A stretch of 64,000 bases of DNA from Sphingomonas_R arantia (GCF_042682045.1 NZ_JBHUGS010000005.1:310001-374000), one strand, 5' to 3'; positions 1 to 11,483 are shown, counted from the first letter of the stretch. Notes: generated from the letters alone by a model not told the origin. Program-made: numbers and translations.

Positions 1-1014
1 GGCAAACTGCGCAACATCTTCTCGCTCCTGTTCGGCGCCGGCATCCTGCTGGTCATCGACCGCGCCATCGCCGCCGGCCGGGACGAGGGCGTCGTCCACA
101 TCCGCCGCATGGCCGTCCTCGCGCTATTCGGGCTCGCCCACGCCTACCTGCTGTGGTGGGGCGACATCCTGTTCCAATATGCCGTACTCGGCACGCTGGC
201 CGTGTTCGTCGCGGACCGGCGCCCGGCCGCCTTGGTCCGCCTCGCGCTGCTCTGCCTGCTGCTCCACGCCATCCTGTCGGCCACATCGCTGTTCGGCCTT
301 GCCTCACTCCGCGCCAACCCCGCCGACTGGTCGACCATCGCGCCACAGATCGGCGCGGTCGACCGCCCGGCCATCGCCGCCGAAATCCATCGCATGCACG
401 GCAACTACCCCGCGCTGCTTCGCCACCGCATCACCGTCGATCTCGGACTACCGTTCGCGATGCTGATCGGCAACGGGCTCGAAACGCTCGGCATGATGCT
501 GCTCGGCATGGCCGGCCTGCGCTCCGGCTTCCTGACCGGCGCCTGGTCGCGACTGCGATACCGCCAAATCGCGCTCGTCGGCTACGCCATCGCGCTCCCC
601 GCGATGCTGCTGCTGGCCGGCTGGGCCATCCGGTCCGGCTTCGATCCGGTCGTGAACCTGGGCGTCACGACGGTCTGGTCGCTCCCGTTCCGGCCGCTGC
701 TCGCCTTGGCGCATGTCGCGCTCGCGATGCTGATCGTCGGTGACGGGGCCGTGCGGACCCGGATCGCCGCGGTCGGCCGTGGCGCCTTCACCAACTATCT
801 CGGCACCAGCCTGCTGATGACGACGCTCTTCTACGGCTACGGTTTTGGACTGTTTGGCCGGCTGGACCGGCTGCAACTGCTCGCCGTGGTTGTCGCCACC
901 TGGGCGATCATGCTCCTCTGGTCGAAACCCTGGCTCGATCGCCATCGACACGGGCCACTCGAATGGGCGTGGCGTACGCTCGCCGGCACGTACCGCCAGC
1001 CGCGATCAGACTGA
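1..1014 (+). CDS. DUF418 family membrane protein, 5' partial
   Basis: The frame is open from the first base, so the gene starts before the window; the first ATG at 109 is internal. The visible 337 residues are very hydrophobic, with about six or more membrane segments. Near the start are FSLLFGAG and a basic RR loop followed by HAYLLWWGDIL, which are hallmarks of the DUF418 (YeiB-like) inner-membrane family. The C-terminal half has the family's FTNYLGTS and GPLEWAWR stretches. The function of the family is not established, although a transport role is often proposed. The stop overlaps the convergent Hpt gene by 9 bases. Confidence 0.85.
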   Translation, partial: GKLRNIFSLLFGAGILLVIDRAIAAGRDEGVVHIRRMAVLALFGLAHAYLLWWGDILFQYAVLGTLAVFVADRRPAALVRLALLCLLLHAILSATSLFGLASLRANPADWSTIAPQIGAVDRPAIAAEIHRMHGNYPALLRHRITVDLGLPFAMLIGNGLETLGMMLLGMAGLRSGFLTGAWSRLRYRQIALVGYAIALPAMLLLAGWAIRSGFDPVVNLGVTTVWSLPFRPLLALAHVALAMLIVGDGAVRTRIAAVGRGAFTNYLGTSLLMTTLFYGYGFGLFGRLDRLQLLAVVVATWAIMLLWSKPWLDRHRHGPLEWAWRTLAGTYRQPRSD

Positions 1015-1446
1015 CGCGCCCGGCACTCCCCGCCCGAACACCACTTTCCGTCCGAACCCCTGCGGCCGGCGCATCACGACCGAACTCGTCGCTTGGTTCA
1101 ACAACGCCATGGTCGAAATGAACATCGGGCGCAGGCGCACGACCTCGCCCAGCAAGTCGTCGCACCCCTCGCGCCGCTCAAGACAGTCCCGTGCGGTTTC
1201 TTCCACATGTTCCGCCAGCGTCGCGAGCCCGCTTGCGCCGAGCTGGGCCGCATCGGCCTTCAGCGTGTGCGCCGGCATTACAAGCGACGCGACGGACCTT
1301 TGCCGCATCGCATCCTCGATCGCGGCGACCGATCGCGCGCCGTCTTCGCGGAAATAGCCAAGGATCCGGGCAAAGTCCGCGCCAAGTTCCACCTGCGCGC
1401 GGTGATAGGCGGTCCAATCCACGAGTGCGCCGTCTAGTTGTGACAC
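1006..1446 (-). CDS. Hpt (histidine phosphotransfer) domain protein
   Basis: This 146-residue protein is almost entirely one Hpt four-helix domain. The motif PAHTLKADAAQLGA places the phosphorylatable histidine at residue 60, with the conserved lysine three residues later. Such proteins relay phosphate between a hybrid kinase and a response regulator. No kinase or regulator gene is adjacent, so it looks like an orphan shuttle. The start is GTG at 1446. It lies 78 bases downstream of the tusA-like gene on the same strand, so it may be the last gene of the bamB-der transcript. Partners cannot be inferred from the window. Confidence 0.8.
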   Translation of the reverse strand: MSQLDGALVDWTAYHRAQVELGADFARILGYFREDGARSVAAIEDAMRQRSVASLVMPAHTLKADAAQLGASGLATLAEHVEETARDCLERREGCDDLLGEVVRLRPMFISTMALLNQATSSVVMRRPQGFGRKVVFGRGVPGASV

Positions 1447-1524
1447 GGCTTGCCCCCTGCTCGCGATCCGACCCGGATACTCAATACCTACTCAAGAATA
1501 GGTAAACAAATGGTTGATGGAGGC

Positions 1525-1740
1525 TCAGGTCCGAATGTCTATTCGGTCCAATTCCTGGCTCATCGTCCAACCATTCGCGGCGGCCAGCGCAGCGATCTCG
1601 CTCCCGGCATTCGGATCATCCGCCATCACGACATAATACGTCCCATCCGCCCCCGCGCGAACGGCCCGCGCCAGCCGCAGCGCCGGCCATGGGCACCGCA
1701 TCCCGCGCGTATCGATCAGCACCGCGCCCGCGTCGTTCAC
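1525..1740 (-). CDS. TusA-like sulfurtransferase family protein
   Basis: This 71-residue protein has the SirA/TusA fold signature: an N-terminal strand, then RCPWPALRLARA with the putative persulfide cysteine at residue 16, then a helix and an E-x-DR C-terminal strand. TusA proteins pass sulfur as a protein persulfide, for example toward tRNA thiolation or other sulfur trafficking. I chose the GTG at 1740 because it overlaps the der stop in a GTGA arrangement, which implies translational coupling; longer reading through der is out of frame with a real protein. The exact sulfur acceptor is unknown. Confidence 0.8.
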   Translation of the reverse strand: MNDAGAVLIDTRGMRCPWPALRLARAVRAGADGTYYVVMADDPNAGSEIAALAAANGWTMSQELDRIDIRT

Positions 1741-3107
1741 CGGTCGAACGGGTTCCGCGGTGCGCGCACGGTCAGCCGGATCGGCACCGCCCCGAAGCCA
1801 AGGTCCTTGCGGATCCCGTTCATCAGGTACCGCTTGTAGCTTTCGGGTAGCTGATCGACGCGCGTCCCGAACAGGATGAACCCCGGCGGCCGCGTCTTGG
1901 CCTGCGTCAGATAGCGCAGCTTGATGCGTCGTCCCCCCGGCGCCGGCGGCGGATTGATCTCGACCGCCTTCTCGAACCAGCGGTTGAGCACGCCCGTCGA
2001 CACACGCTTCGACCACGCCTCGCGCACATCGAACGCCGCCTGGATCAGCTGGTCCATGCCACGCCCGGTCTCTGCCGAAATCGTCAGCAACGGGACGCCG
2101 CGGACCTGCGCCAGCCCCTCCTCCAGCGCGAACCGCACCCCCTGGAACAAGCTCGGCGGGTTCTCCGCCACATCCCACTTGTTCAGCGCGATGATCAGCG
2201 CTCGCCCCTCCTGCAACACCTGGTCGGCAATGCGCAGGTCCTGCGCCTCCAGCCCCAGCGTCGCATCGAGCAGCAGCACGACGACCTCCGCGAAGTCGAC
2301 AGCATGCATCGCGTCGGCGGCAGACAGCTTCTCAAGCTTGTCCTGCACCTTCGCCTTCTTGCGTAACCCCGCCGTGTCGATCAGCCGCACCGGACGCACC
2401 TGCCCGTCGGGCGCGGTCCATTCCCAGTCGATCGCGATCGAGTCCCGTGTGATGCCGGCCTCCGGTCCGGTGATCATCCGCTCCTCGCCCAGGATGCGAT
2501 TCACAAGCGTCGACTTGCCCGCATTGGGCCGCCCGACGATCGCCAGCTTCAGCGGACCGCTCTCCTCATCCTCTTCGGGCTCGTCGACGACATCGTCGAA
2601 CCCGTCGAACTCGATATGCGGCCGCAACGCTTCGAACAGATCGACCAGACCGTCGCCATGTTCGGCCGAAAACGGCATCGGCGTGTCGAACCCCAGCGAA
2701 TAGGCTTCCAGCACGCCGCTCTCCGCGGCCTTGCCCTCCGCCTTGTTGGCCATCAGGATCACCGGAGTATCCTCGGACCGCAGCCAGCGCGCGATCTCCT
2801 CGTCCTGCGGCACGATGCCGGCGCGCGCATCGATCAGGAACAGCGCGACGTCCGCCTCGCGCACCGCATTCTGCGTCTGCATCCGCATCCGGCCAGGCAG
2901 CGTGTCGGGGTCCTCGTCCTCGACGCCCGCGGTATCGATGATCTTGAATTCCATACCCAGCAGCACGGCGGTGCCTTCGCGCCGGTCGCGCGTCACGCCG
3001 GGCCGGTCATCCACCAACGCCACGCGCTTGCCGACCAGGCGATTGAAAAGCGTGGATTTGCCGACGTTCGGTCGGCCGACGATCGCGACGATGGGAAGTT
3101 TAGCCAT
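1737..3107 (-). CDS. der: ribosome biogenesis GTPase Der (EngA)
   Basis: This is a 456-residue protein with two tandem G domains and a C-terminal KH-like domain, the layout unique to Der. The first P-loop is GRPNVGKSTLFN near residue 9 and the second GRPNAGKSTLVN near residue 192; each is followed by DTAG and NK-D motifs. An acidic linker (DEPEEDEESG) separates the domains. Der acts in the late assembly of the 50S subunit. The gene follows bamB after 62 bases, matching the yfgM-bamB-der order of many proteobacteria. Confidence 0.97.
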   Translation of the reverse strand: MAKLPIVAIVGRPNVGKSTLFNRLVGKRVALVDDRPGVTRDRREGTAVLLGMEFKIIDTAGVEDEDPDTLPGRMRMQTQNAVREADVALFLIDARAGIVPQDEEIARWLRSEDTPVILMANKAEGKAAESGVLEAYSLGFDTPMPFSAEHGDGLVDLFEALRPHIEFDGFDDVVDEPEEDEESGPLKLAIVGRPNAGKSTLVNRILGEERMITGPEAGITRDSIAIDWEWTAPDGQVRPVRLIDTAGLRKKAKVQDKLEKLSAADAMHAVDFAEVVVLLLDATLGLEAQDLRIADQVLQEGRALIIALNKWDVAENPPSLFQGVRFALEEGLAQVRGVPLLTISAETGRGMDQLIQAAFDVREAWSKRVSTGVLNRWFEKAVEINPPPAPGGRRIKLRYLTQAKTRPPGFILFGTRVDQLPESYKRYLMNGIRKDLGFGAVPIRLTVRAPRNPFDR

Positions 3108-3169
3108 CGCCGCGATGTAGCGGAATCTGCGCGCAGGTCACGGCAAAGTTGCGCAACCCGTTTGGCGGC

Positions 3170-4489
3170 CTACCGCCAGGCGCTCAGCTTCCCGTCATTG
3201 TCGAGCAGGAACAGCGTGTTCCCGGCCACCACCGGCGGCAGGTAGAACGCCTTGCCCGCCTCGATCGGCGCCGAGATCTTGCCGTCGGCCGGCGTCACCG
3301 ACGCCATCTCGCCCTGCGTATTGACCACCAGCAAACGGTCGCCAGCCAGAACCGGTCCGGTCCAGCCGATCAGGCCCTTCTTCTTCTCTTCGTTCCGCCA
3401 GCGCGGCAGTTGGCTGATCCAGCGGATCCGCCCGGTTGCACGCTGGATACAGAGCATCCGCGCATCGTCGGTGACGACAAAGATCCAGTCGCCCACGACC
3501 GACGGGGTCGCGATACCCGCGACGTTCAACTCCCACAGGCGCTGGCCGGTGGTCAGCTCCAGGGCGACCATGCGTCCACCCTCGCCGACCGCATAGACGC
3601 GTCCGCCGTCGATCACCGGATCGGCATCGATATCGCTGAGAGTCGACACGGCGGTCGAAATGCTCGTCCGCGAAAGAGCATCCTGCCACACCGCGCGCCC
3701 GTTCTCGTAACGGTAAGCGGTCAACTCGCCGGAGGAGAAGCCCGCCACGACGGTTCCCTGCGCCGCCGCCGGAGCCGCCACGCCAAACACGCCGGCCGCT
3801 TCCAGCGTCCCGGATTCGTTCCAGATCGTGTCGCCCGTCGTCTGGTTCAGCGCGAACAGCTGGTTGTCCGGGCTCACGACGTAGACGTTGCCGTTCGACA
3901 CGGTCGGCGCACCGCGCAACGGGCCGCCCGGCCGCTTCTTCCACACGACCTTGCCGGTCGCCGCTTCCAGCGACACCACATCGCCGACGCCGTTGGTGGC
4001 ATAGAGCCGGTCGCCATCCACACTGACGCCACCGCCGAACAGCGAACGCTCGTTGCCGGCCGGATCGGTCAGGCGCGATGACCAGACGACGCCGCCCGTC
4101 GCGGCATCGATCGCGCGCACGACCGCTTCCGTATCCATCACATAGACGCGGTTGCCGGCCACCACCGGCGCCGCGGCCAGCCGGACCTGTTTGCTGCTGC
4201 CGGCGATCGAGACGGTCCAGGCGCGGGCAAGCGTCGGCTTCAGCGCGACATTACCCATCGATTTCTGGGCATTACCGCCCGACTGCGTCCAGCTGTCGTT
4301 CGCTTCGGCCGGCGGCACGGCAACCGGCACCGCGGCGATCGACGGGTCCAGCTCCGCGCCGTTTTCCGACGTCAGCACCGCGATCCGGTCACCTAGCAAC
4401 GTCGTCTTCGGCTTGCCGCCCTTGAACACGCCGCAACCGGCCAGCGCCGTCGCGATCAGCAGCATCGCTGCGAACCTGCCCGTCTTCAT
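3170..4489 (-). CDS. bamB: outer membrane assembly lipoprotein BamB
   Basis: This 439-residue PQQ-like beta-propeller protein carries a lipoprotein signal with lipobox LAGC and the lipidated cysteine at residue 19. Repeated blades show the pattern V-D-G-x-V-Y-A and TG-x-x-W. BamB is a scaffold of the BAM complex that inserts beta-barrels in the outer membrane, here presumably including capsule export partners. Its ATG overlaps the stop of the upstream TPR gene (ATGA), so the two are translationally coupled. Context next to der supports the name. Confidence 0.92.
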   Translation of the reverse strand: MKTGRFAAMLLIATALAGCGVFKGGKPKTTLLGDRIAVLTSENGAELDPSIAAVPVAVPPAEANDSWTQSGGNAQKSMGNVALKPTLARAWTVSIAGSSKQVRLAAAPVVAGNRVYVMDTEAVVRAIDAATGGVVWSSRLTDPAGNERSLFGGGVSVDGDRLYATNGVGDVVSLEAATGKVVWKKRPGGPLRGAPTVSNGNVYVVSPDNQLFALNQTTGDTIWNESGTLEAAGVFGVAAPAAAQGTVVAGFSSGELTAYRYENGRAVWQDALSRTSISTAVSTLSDIDADPVIDGGRVYAVGEGGRMVALELTTGQRLWELNVAGIATPSVVGDWIFVVTDDARMLCIQRATGRIRWISQLPRWRNEEKKKGLIGWTGPVLAGDRLLVVNTQGEMASVTPADGKISAPIEAGKAFYLPPVVAGNTLFLLDNDGKLSAWR

Positions 4490-5184
4490 TGCATGCTTTC
4501 CTCAGTCGACTGCGGCACGTCGAACCCGAGCGCACCCGCCACCCGCACCGCGCGTCCGCGCAGGCTGGCCGGCATCGTTTCGTCCCGCGCGATCGCGGCA
4601 AAGATCCGTCCCGCATCCTGCGCCTTGTTGGTGCGCAAATACGCAATCGCCACCATCTCGCCCGCGCTGCCGAACCACGGATTGCCCGCGATCGCCAGCG
4701 GCTTCAGCCGCGTGATCACCGTCGCCGGGGGCAGCTTGTCATATTCGATCGCCGTCTGGCGGACGAGCGCCGCATCGCGCAGCGGCTGCGGCACCGACGT
4801 GTCGGCCGCGACCTTCGCGAAACCTGCCAGCGCGGCTGCCTGATCGTTGCGAACGAGCGCTGCCGACGCGTCGGTCAACAGGGCCGCACCGCGATACCCG
4901 TCGTTGCTCGTCGCGGCGAGCCCTTCCAGCCGCGCCTTCACGCCGGCTTCCTTGCCCTCGCCCAGATCGGTCAGCGCCTGCGTCAGCACTTCACTATGCG
5001 CCTCGGCCGCCTGCGTCTGGCGATGCTGCCAGTAGATATACCCGCCGATCGCGGCGAGCAGCAGCACGACGGCGAGCAGGATCCACTTGCCGTTCCGCGA
5101 AACGAACGTCTCCACGCGGTCGCGACGCAGATCCTCGTCGACCTCGCGGAAAAACGTCTCTTCATTCTGTGGTGCGAGCGCCAA
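4486..5184 (-). CDS. YfgM-like TPR inner-membrane protein
   Basis: This 232-residue protein has a short cytoplasmic N-terminus rich in acidic and basic residues (FFREVDEDLRRD), one membrane segment at about residues 32-52 and an alanine-rich helical periplasmic part typical of TPR folds. It matches the YfgM-type tetratricopeptide proteins found directly before bamB; in E. coli YfgM associates with SecYEG and periplasmic chaperones. The start appears to be TTG at 5184, which is weak; no in-frame ATG lies before the membrane segment. The stop overlaps bamB. Confidence 0.8.
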   Translation of the reverse strand: MALAPQNEETFFREVDEDLRRDRVETFVSRNGKWILLAVVLLLAAIGGYIYWQHRQTQAAEAHSEVLTQALTDLGEGKEAGVKARLEGLAATSNDGYRGAALLTDASAALVRNDQAAALAGFAKVAADTSVPQPLRDAALVRQTAIEYDKLPPATVITRLKPLAIAGNPWFGSAGEMVAIAYLRTNKAQDAGRIFAAIARDETMPASLRGRAVRVAGALGFDVPQSTEESMQ

Positions 5185-5249
5185 TCGGGATCTCCGGACA
5201 AAGAACAGGCGGTAGCCTTAGCGACGCAACCGCCTGAACGGAAGCTGAG

Positions 5250-6092
5250 TCATAGTTTCGGCTGGTACGTCTCGCCCGCCGTCGGAAACGCCCGTGCCCG
5301 CACGTCGGCGGCATAGCGCGCGGCGGCATCGGTCACCCCTTCCGCCATCGTGCCATAAGCCTTCACGAACTTCGGCGTGCGGTCGAACAGGCCCAGCATG
5401 TCCTCGCCCACCAGCACCTGACCGTCGCATTGCGCCGACGCGCCAATGCCGATCGTCGGGCAGGACACCGCCTCGGTGATCGCGACCGCGATCGGCTCCA
5501 GCACGCCTTCGATCACGACCGCGAACGCGCCCGCGTCCGCCACAGCCTGCGCATCGCCGACGATCTTGGCCGCCTCCGCCTCGCTCCGCCCGCGTGCGCC
5601 ATAGCCGCCCAGCGCATTCACCGCCTGCGGGGTCAGCCCGACATGCGCCATCACCGGGATGCCGCGCGCGGACAGGAACGCGATCGTCTCGGCCATCGCG
5701 ACGCCGCCTTCCAGCTTCACCGCCGACGCGCCGGTCTCCTTCAGGATGCGCGCAGCACTGTCGAACGCCACTTCCTTCGACGCCTCGTAACTGCCGAACG
5801 GCATGTCGATCACGACCAGCGCATGCGCCGCCCCGCGCACCACCGCCGCCCCGTGCGCACACATCATCTCCAGCGTGACGGGTACCGTGGACGGCAACCC
5901 GTAGATGACCTGCGCCAGGCTATCGCCGACCAGCAGCATGTCGCAATGCGGGTCGAGCAGCGCGGCAACCCGCGCGGTGTAGGCAGTCAGCATCACCAGC
6001 GGCGTGCCCCCCTTGGCGGCGCGGATCGCAGGAACGGTGATGCGGCGGAGCGGCGTGGCGGAGGCCCCCGCCTCAGGCTGGAAAGTCGACAT
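5250..6092 (-). CDS. panB: 3-methyl-2-oxobutanoate hydroxymethyltransferase PanB
   Basis: PanB transfers a hydroxymethyl group from methylene-tetrahydrofolate to 2-oxoisovalerate, the first committed step to pantothenate and CoA. The 280-residue protein has the family motifs MLTAYTA, LLVGDSLAQVIYG, the KLEGG strand, PVMAHVGLTPQ and IGIGA. The ATG at 6092 is preceded by AGGCGGG; a TTG five codons upstream also exists but is less likely. It is flanked by unrelated housekeeping genes on the same strand. panC is not in the window. Confidence 0.95.
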   Translation of the reverse strand: MSTFQPEAGASATPLRRITVPAIRAAKGGTPLVMLTAYTARVAALLDPHCDMLLVGDSLAQVIYGLPSTVPVTLEMMCAHGAAVVRGAAHALVVIDMPFGSYEASKEVAFDSAARILKETGASAVKLEGGVAMAETIAFLSARGIPVMAHVGLTPQAVNALGGYGARGRSEAEAAKIVGDAQAVADAGAFAVVIEGVLEPIAVAITEAVSCPTIGIGASAQCDGQVLVGEDMLGLFDRTPKFVKAYGTMAEGVTDAAARYAADVRARAFPTAGETYQPKL

Positions 6093-6143
6093 GCGCCCGC
6101 CTACCAACGCCGGCCCCTCGGCGCAAATCGTGTGCCCTGACCT

Positions 6144-7022
6144 CTAGAGACGCACCGCGTTGATTCCGCTCTTTGCCAGCTGCGCCTGGACGCTGTCCGG
6201 GCCGACCAGATGACCGACCCCAACCGCGACGAAGATCGTGCCCTTCCCCGCCAGCATTGTCTTGATGCGGCCGGCCCAGTCGATATTCCGCGCGACAAGC
6301 AGCTTGTCGTACAGCAAAGGCGACTCCTGCTTCATGTCGGTCGTCACGATCCGCGCCAGCGTCGGCACGTCGCCATTCTCCCACGCGGTCGCCATCGTCG
6401 TCAGTTCTGCCGGGCCCTTTTCGGCTTCCTGCATCGCGCTATCCAGAAACGCGAGCTGCTCGGCCTCGCTGAAGTCGGCGAGGAAGCGGATCTGCTGCTC
6501 GGGCGTCTCGAACCCGTGGATCTGGTCCTTCTCCGCGACCGCGACGATGCGCAGCGTCCGGTCCGCGCCTGCAACCGGGTCGAGCCCCGCCTTCACGAAC
6601 GGCAACGTGCCGAGTGTCACCGCCGCTAGCCAGGGCCGCATCGGCTCCAGCTGCGCCATCGGCATACCGTATGGCTTCAGCACCGCGGCCAGCCGCACGC
6701 GCTGCGCCTCGGTCAGCTTCTGCGAAAGCGGCTTGGTCTGGTCGAGTCCGTATTTCTTCAGGATCACGGCCATCGTCGCCTGCGACGTCGCCAGATCGTC
6801 GCTAATCTCCAGCCACAATTGGCGCGACGCCTTCATCGCCGCATCGATCTTCTTGGTCTTCCACCCGGTATCACGCCGCACGGCGTGCGCCGTCCCGAAC
6901 AGGTAGATCGTCGAGTCGGCATCACGCACCGCCCACATCGCCGGCTCCGCCGCCGCCGGTGCCGCGACCGTGCAGGCCATCGCCAGCGCAACGCCGGCCG
7001 CTGCTATTCCGCGTCGGGTCAT
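6144..7022 (-). CDS. TraB/GumN family protein, secreted
   Basis: About 292 residues with a cleavable Sec signal (hydrophobic stretch to AAPAAAEPA) followed by the TraB/GumN domain. The two defining motifs are present: LFGTAH near the N-terminus and VGVGHLVG near the C-terminus. These conserved GxxH-type motifs recall metal-dependent Tiki proteases, but bacterial substrates are unknown. I chose the ATG at 7022 because it overlaps the guaA stop (ATGA); a second ATG two codons upstream at 7028 is equally possible. The domain call is firm, the activity is not. Confidence 0.85.
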   Translation of the reverse strand: MTRRGIAAAGVALAMACTVAAPAAAEPAMWAVRDADSTIYLFGTAHAVRRDTGWKTKKIDAAMKASRQLWLEISDDLATSQATMAVILKKYGLDQTKPLSQKLTEAQRVRLAAVLKPYGMPMAQLEPMRPWLAAVTLGTLPFVKAGLDPVAGADRTLRIVAVAEKDQIHGFETPEQQIRFLADFSEAEQLAFLDSAMQEAEKGPAELTTMATAWENGDVPTLARIVTTDMKQESPLLYDKLLVARNIDWAGRIKTMLAGKGTIFVAVGVGHLVGPDSVQAQLAKSGINAVRL

Positions 7023-8602
7023 TCCCATTCGATCGTCCCCGGCGGCTTGGATGTATAGTCGTACGTCACACGGTTGATGCCCTGCACCTCGTTCACGATC
7101 CGCGTCGCCACGCGCGACAGGAACGCAGCATCGAACGGATAAACATCCGCCGTCATGCCGTCGGTCGACGTCACCGCCCGCAACGCGCAAACATAGTCGT
7201 AGGTCCGGCTGTCGCCCATCACACCCACGGTCCGCACGGGCAGCAGCACCGCGAACGCCTGCCAGATCGCATCGTACAGCCCGGCCGCGCGGATCTCGGC
7301 CAGATACACCGCATCCGCCTTGCGCAGGATGTCGCAGCGCGCCTTGGTCACCTCGCCCGGAATGCGGATCGCCAGGCCCGGCCCCGGAAACGGATGCCGC
7401 CCGACGAACAGTTCCGGCAACCCCAGCTCGCGGCCCAGCGCACGCACCTCGTCCTTGAACAGCTCACGCAGCGGCTCGACCAGCGCCATGTCCATCCGCT
7501 CGGGCAGGCCGCCGACATTGTGATGGCTCTTGATCGTCACCGACGGCCCGCCGGTGAAGCTCACACTCTCGATCACGTCGGGGTACAGCGTCCCCTGCGC
7601 CAGGAACTTGGCCCCGCCGATCTTCTTGGCCTGATCCTCGAACACGTCGATGAACGTCTTGCCGATGAACTTCCGCTTCGCTTCCGGATCGGTCAGCCCC
7701 GCCAGCCCGTTCAGGAACAGCGTCTCGACATTCACATGGACCAGCGGGATGCCGTAATGTTCGCGGAACAGCCCGACCACCTGGTCCGCCTCGCCCAACC
7801 GCAGGAGCCCGTGATCGACGAACACGCACGTCAGCTGGTCGCCGATCGCCTCGTGGATCAGCACCGCCGCCACCGCCGAATCGACTCCGCCGGACAATCC
7901 GCAAATCACCCGCCCGTCGCCGACCTGCGCGCGGATCTCGGCGATCTTGGCCTGCCGGAACTCAGCCATCGTCCAGTCGCCGGCAAGTCCGCAGACATGC
8001 CGCGCGAAGTTCGCGATCAGCTTGGCCCCGTCGGGCGTGTGGACCACCTCCGGGTGGAACTGCACGCCGTAGAACCGTCGATCCTCGTCCGCGGTCACCG
8101 CGAACGGTGCGCCTTCGGATGCGGCGACCGGGTGGAAGCCGGGCGGCAGCGCGTCGACGCGGTCGCCATGGCTCATCCACACCTGATGGCGTTCGCCTTC
8201 CGCCCACATCCCGTCGAACAGCGCGGACCGCTTCGTCACCTCGATGAACGCGCGGCCGAACTCACCGCTTTCATGCGGCGTCACCGATCCTCCGAGCTGC
8301 TGGCACATCAGCTGCTGGCCGTAACAGATCCCCAGGATCGGCAACCCCGCCTCGAAAAACTCCTGCGGCACGCGTGGGCTATCGAGCCGTGCCACCGAGT
8401 CCGGGCCGCCCGACAGGATGATCCCGCGCGGCTGCAACCGCTCGAAGGCTTCGGCGGCACGGTTGAACGGCGCAACCTCGGAATAAGCGCCTGCCTCCCG
8501 CACGCGGCGCGCGATCAGCTGTGTCACCTGGCTGCCGAAATCGACGATCAGGATGCAATCGGTGGGGTGTGCGGTCGGGGGGGTGGGGGTGCCGTCTGTC
8601 AT
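7019..8602 (-). CDS. guaA: GMP synthase (glutamine-hydrolysing)
   Basis: GuaA aminates XMP to GMP using glutamine and ATP. The 527-residue protein has the class I amidotransferase domain first (ILGICYGQQLMCQQLGG with the nucleophile cysteine, and FHPEV), then the ATP pyrophosphatase domain (SGGVDS) and the GMP synthase C-terminal domain with RHPFPGPGL. I placed the start at the ATG giving MTDGTPTPP; a longer reading to 8656 adds low-complexity sequence absent from the family. The TraB/GumN gene overlaps its stop. Confidence 0.96.
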   Translation of the reverse strand: MTDGTPTPPTAHPTDCILIVDFGSQVTQLIARRVREAGAYSEVAPFNRAAEAFERLQPRGIILSGGPDSVARLDSPRVPQEFFEAGLPILGICYGQQLMCQQLGGSVTPHESGEFGRAFIEVTKRSALFDGMWAEGERHQVWMSHGDRVDALPPGFHPVAASEGAPFAVTADEDRRFYGVQFHPEVVHTPDGAKLIANFARHVCGLAGDWTMAEFRQAKIAEIRAQVGDGRVICGLSGGVDSAVAAVLIHEAIGDQLTCVFVDHGLLRLGEADQVVGLFREHYGIPLVHVNVETLFLNGLAGLTDPEAKRKFIGKTFIDVFEDQAKKIGGAKFLAQGTLYPDVIESVSFTGGPSVTIKSHHNVGGLPERMDMALVEPLRELFKDEVRALGRELGLPELFVGRHPFPGPGLAIRIPGEVTKARCDILRKADAVYLAEIRAAGLYDAIWQAFAVLLPVRTVGVMGDSRTYDYVCALRAVTSTDGMTADVYPFDAAFLSRVATRIVNEVQGINRVTYDYTSKPPGTIEWE

Positions 8603-8677
8603 GGCGCTACGCGATACGATCCACCCCCCGCCCTGTCCAGCGACGCTTCGTGCCATCCGCCCGTTAGGGTCGCATGA

Positions 8678-10822
<2,145 letters not shown>

Positions 10823-10849
10823 GGGGGACGCACTCCGCACAAACGAGAA

Positions 10850-10875
10850 GGGCCGGAGACTATCGTCCCCGGCCC
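10850..10875 (-). terminator. terminator hairpin of the alpha operon
   Basis: An 11-base stem (GGGCCGGGGAC with one G-U pair) closes a GATA tetraloop and is followed on the minus strand by TTCTCGTTT. It lies 28 bases after the rplQ stop, where the rpsM-rpsK-rpoA-rplQ transcript should end. The T-tract is imperfect, so Rho-independent action is likely but not certain. Confidence 0.7.
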
Positions 10876-10903
10876 CTGCCGCAAGTCCAAAGCCGTGCGT
10901 TAA

Positions 10904-11326
10904 TCAGGCTTCGTCGTCATACTCGTCCTGCACCTGGACTGGACCGGAGTCCTGGCCCTTGGCGGACATGTCGCGGTCGACGAACTCGATGATCGCCATC
11001 GATGCCGCATCCGAGGCGCGAATACCGGCCTTGATCACGCGGGTGTAACCACCGGCGCGCGTGGCGTAGCGATCGGCGATCACGTCGAACAGCTTCACCA
11101 GCTGCGTGTCGTCGAGCATGCGGGCATGCGCCAAACGACGGTTGGCCAGGCCACCCTTCTTCGCCAGCGTCACCAGCTTTTCGACATAGGGCCGCAGTTC
11201 CTTCGCCTTGGCGAGGGTCGTCGTGATCTGCTCATGCTTGATGAGCGCCGCCGACATGTTGCGGAACATGGCCGTACGATGGCTGCCCGTCCGCTGAAGT
11301 TTCCGTCCGCCTACACGATGGCGCAT
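10904..11326 (-). CDS. rplQ: 50S ribosomal protein L17
   Basis: This 140-residue protein has the bL17 signature MRHRVGGRKL followed by RTGSHRTAMFRN and the conserved ITTTLAKAKELRPY helix. L17 sits near the exit tunnel of the large subunit. There is a short acidic C-terminal tail (QDEYDDEA) beyond the core, as in other alphaproteobacteria. It is the last gene of the alpha operon, 157 bases after rpoA. Confidence 0.97.
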   Translation of the reverse strand: MRHRVGGRKLQRTGSHRTAMFRNMSAALIKHEQITTTLAKAKELRPYVEKLVTLAKKGGLANRRLAHARMLDDTQLVKLFDVIADRYATRAGGYTRVIKAGIRASDAASMAIIEFVDRDMSAKGQDSGPVQVQDEYDDEA

Positions 11327-11444
11327 AATCCATACTCCGTTCGTTCAGGGGCCGTGTCAGGTACCCCGGACCAGGCGGTGAAGGGCACCGCCAAACCCAT
11401 TCCCCCGACACGATCGCGCCGGGTCAAATCCTTCGAAGTTGTCA

Positions 11445-11474
11445 AAGTTGCGGTGTAAAACACATCCGCAACTT
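11445..11474 (-). other. intercistronic hairpin, rpoA-rplQ
   Basis: AAGTTGCGG and CCGCAACTT form a perfect 9-base stem, with a further TGT/ACA pairing inside the loop. It lies just after the rpoA stop and has no T-tract, so it is more likely an RNA-stability or processing element than a terminator. The rest of the gap to rplQ (11327-11444) has no other clear signal. Confidence 0.6.
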
Positions 11475-11483
11475 CGACCGACC

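Noticed and set aside
6959..8677. A plus-strand frame of 572 codons antisense to guaA
   Set aside because: Shadow of guaA; no recognisable family and a biased composition.
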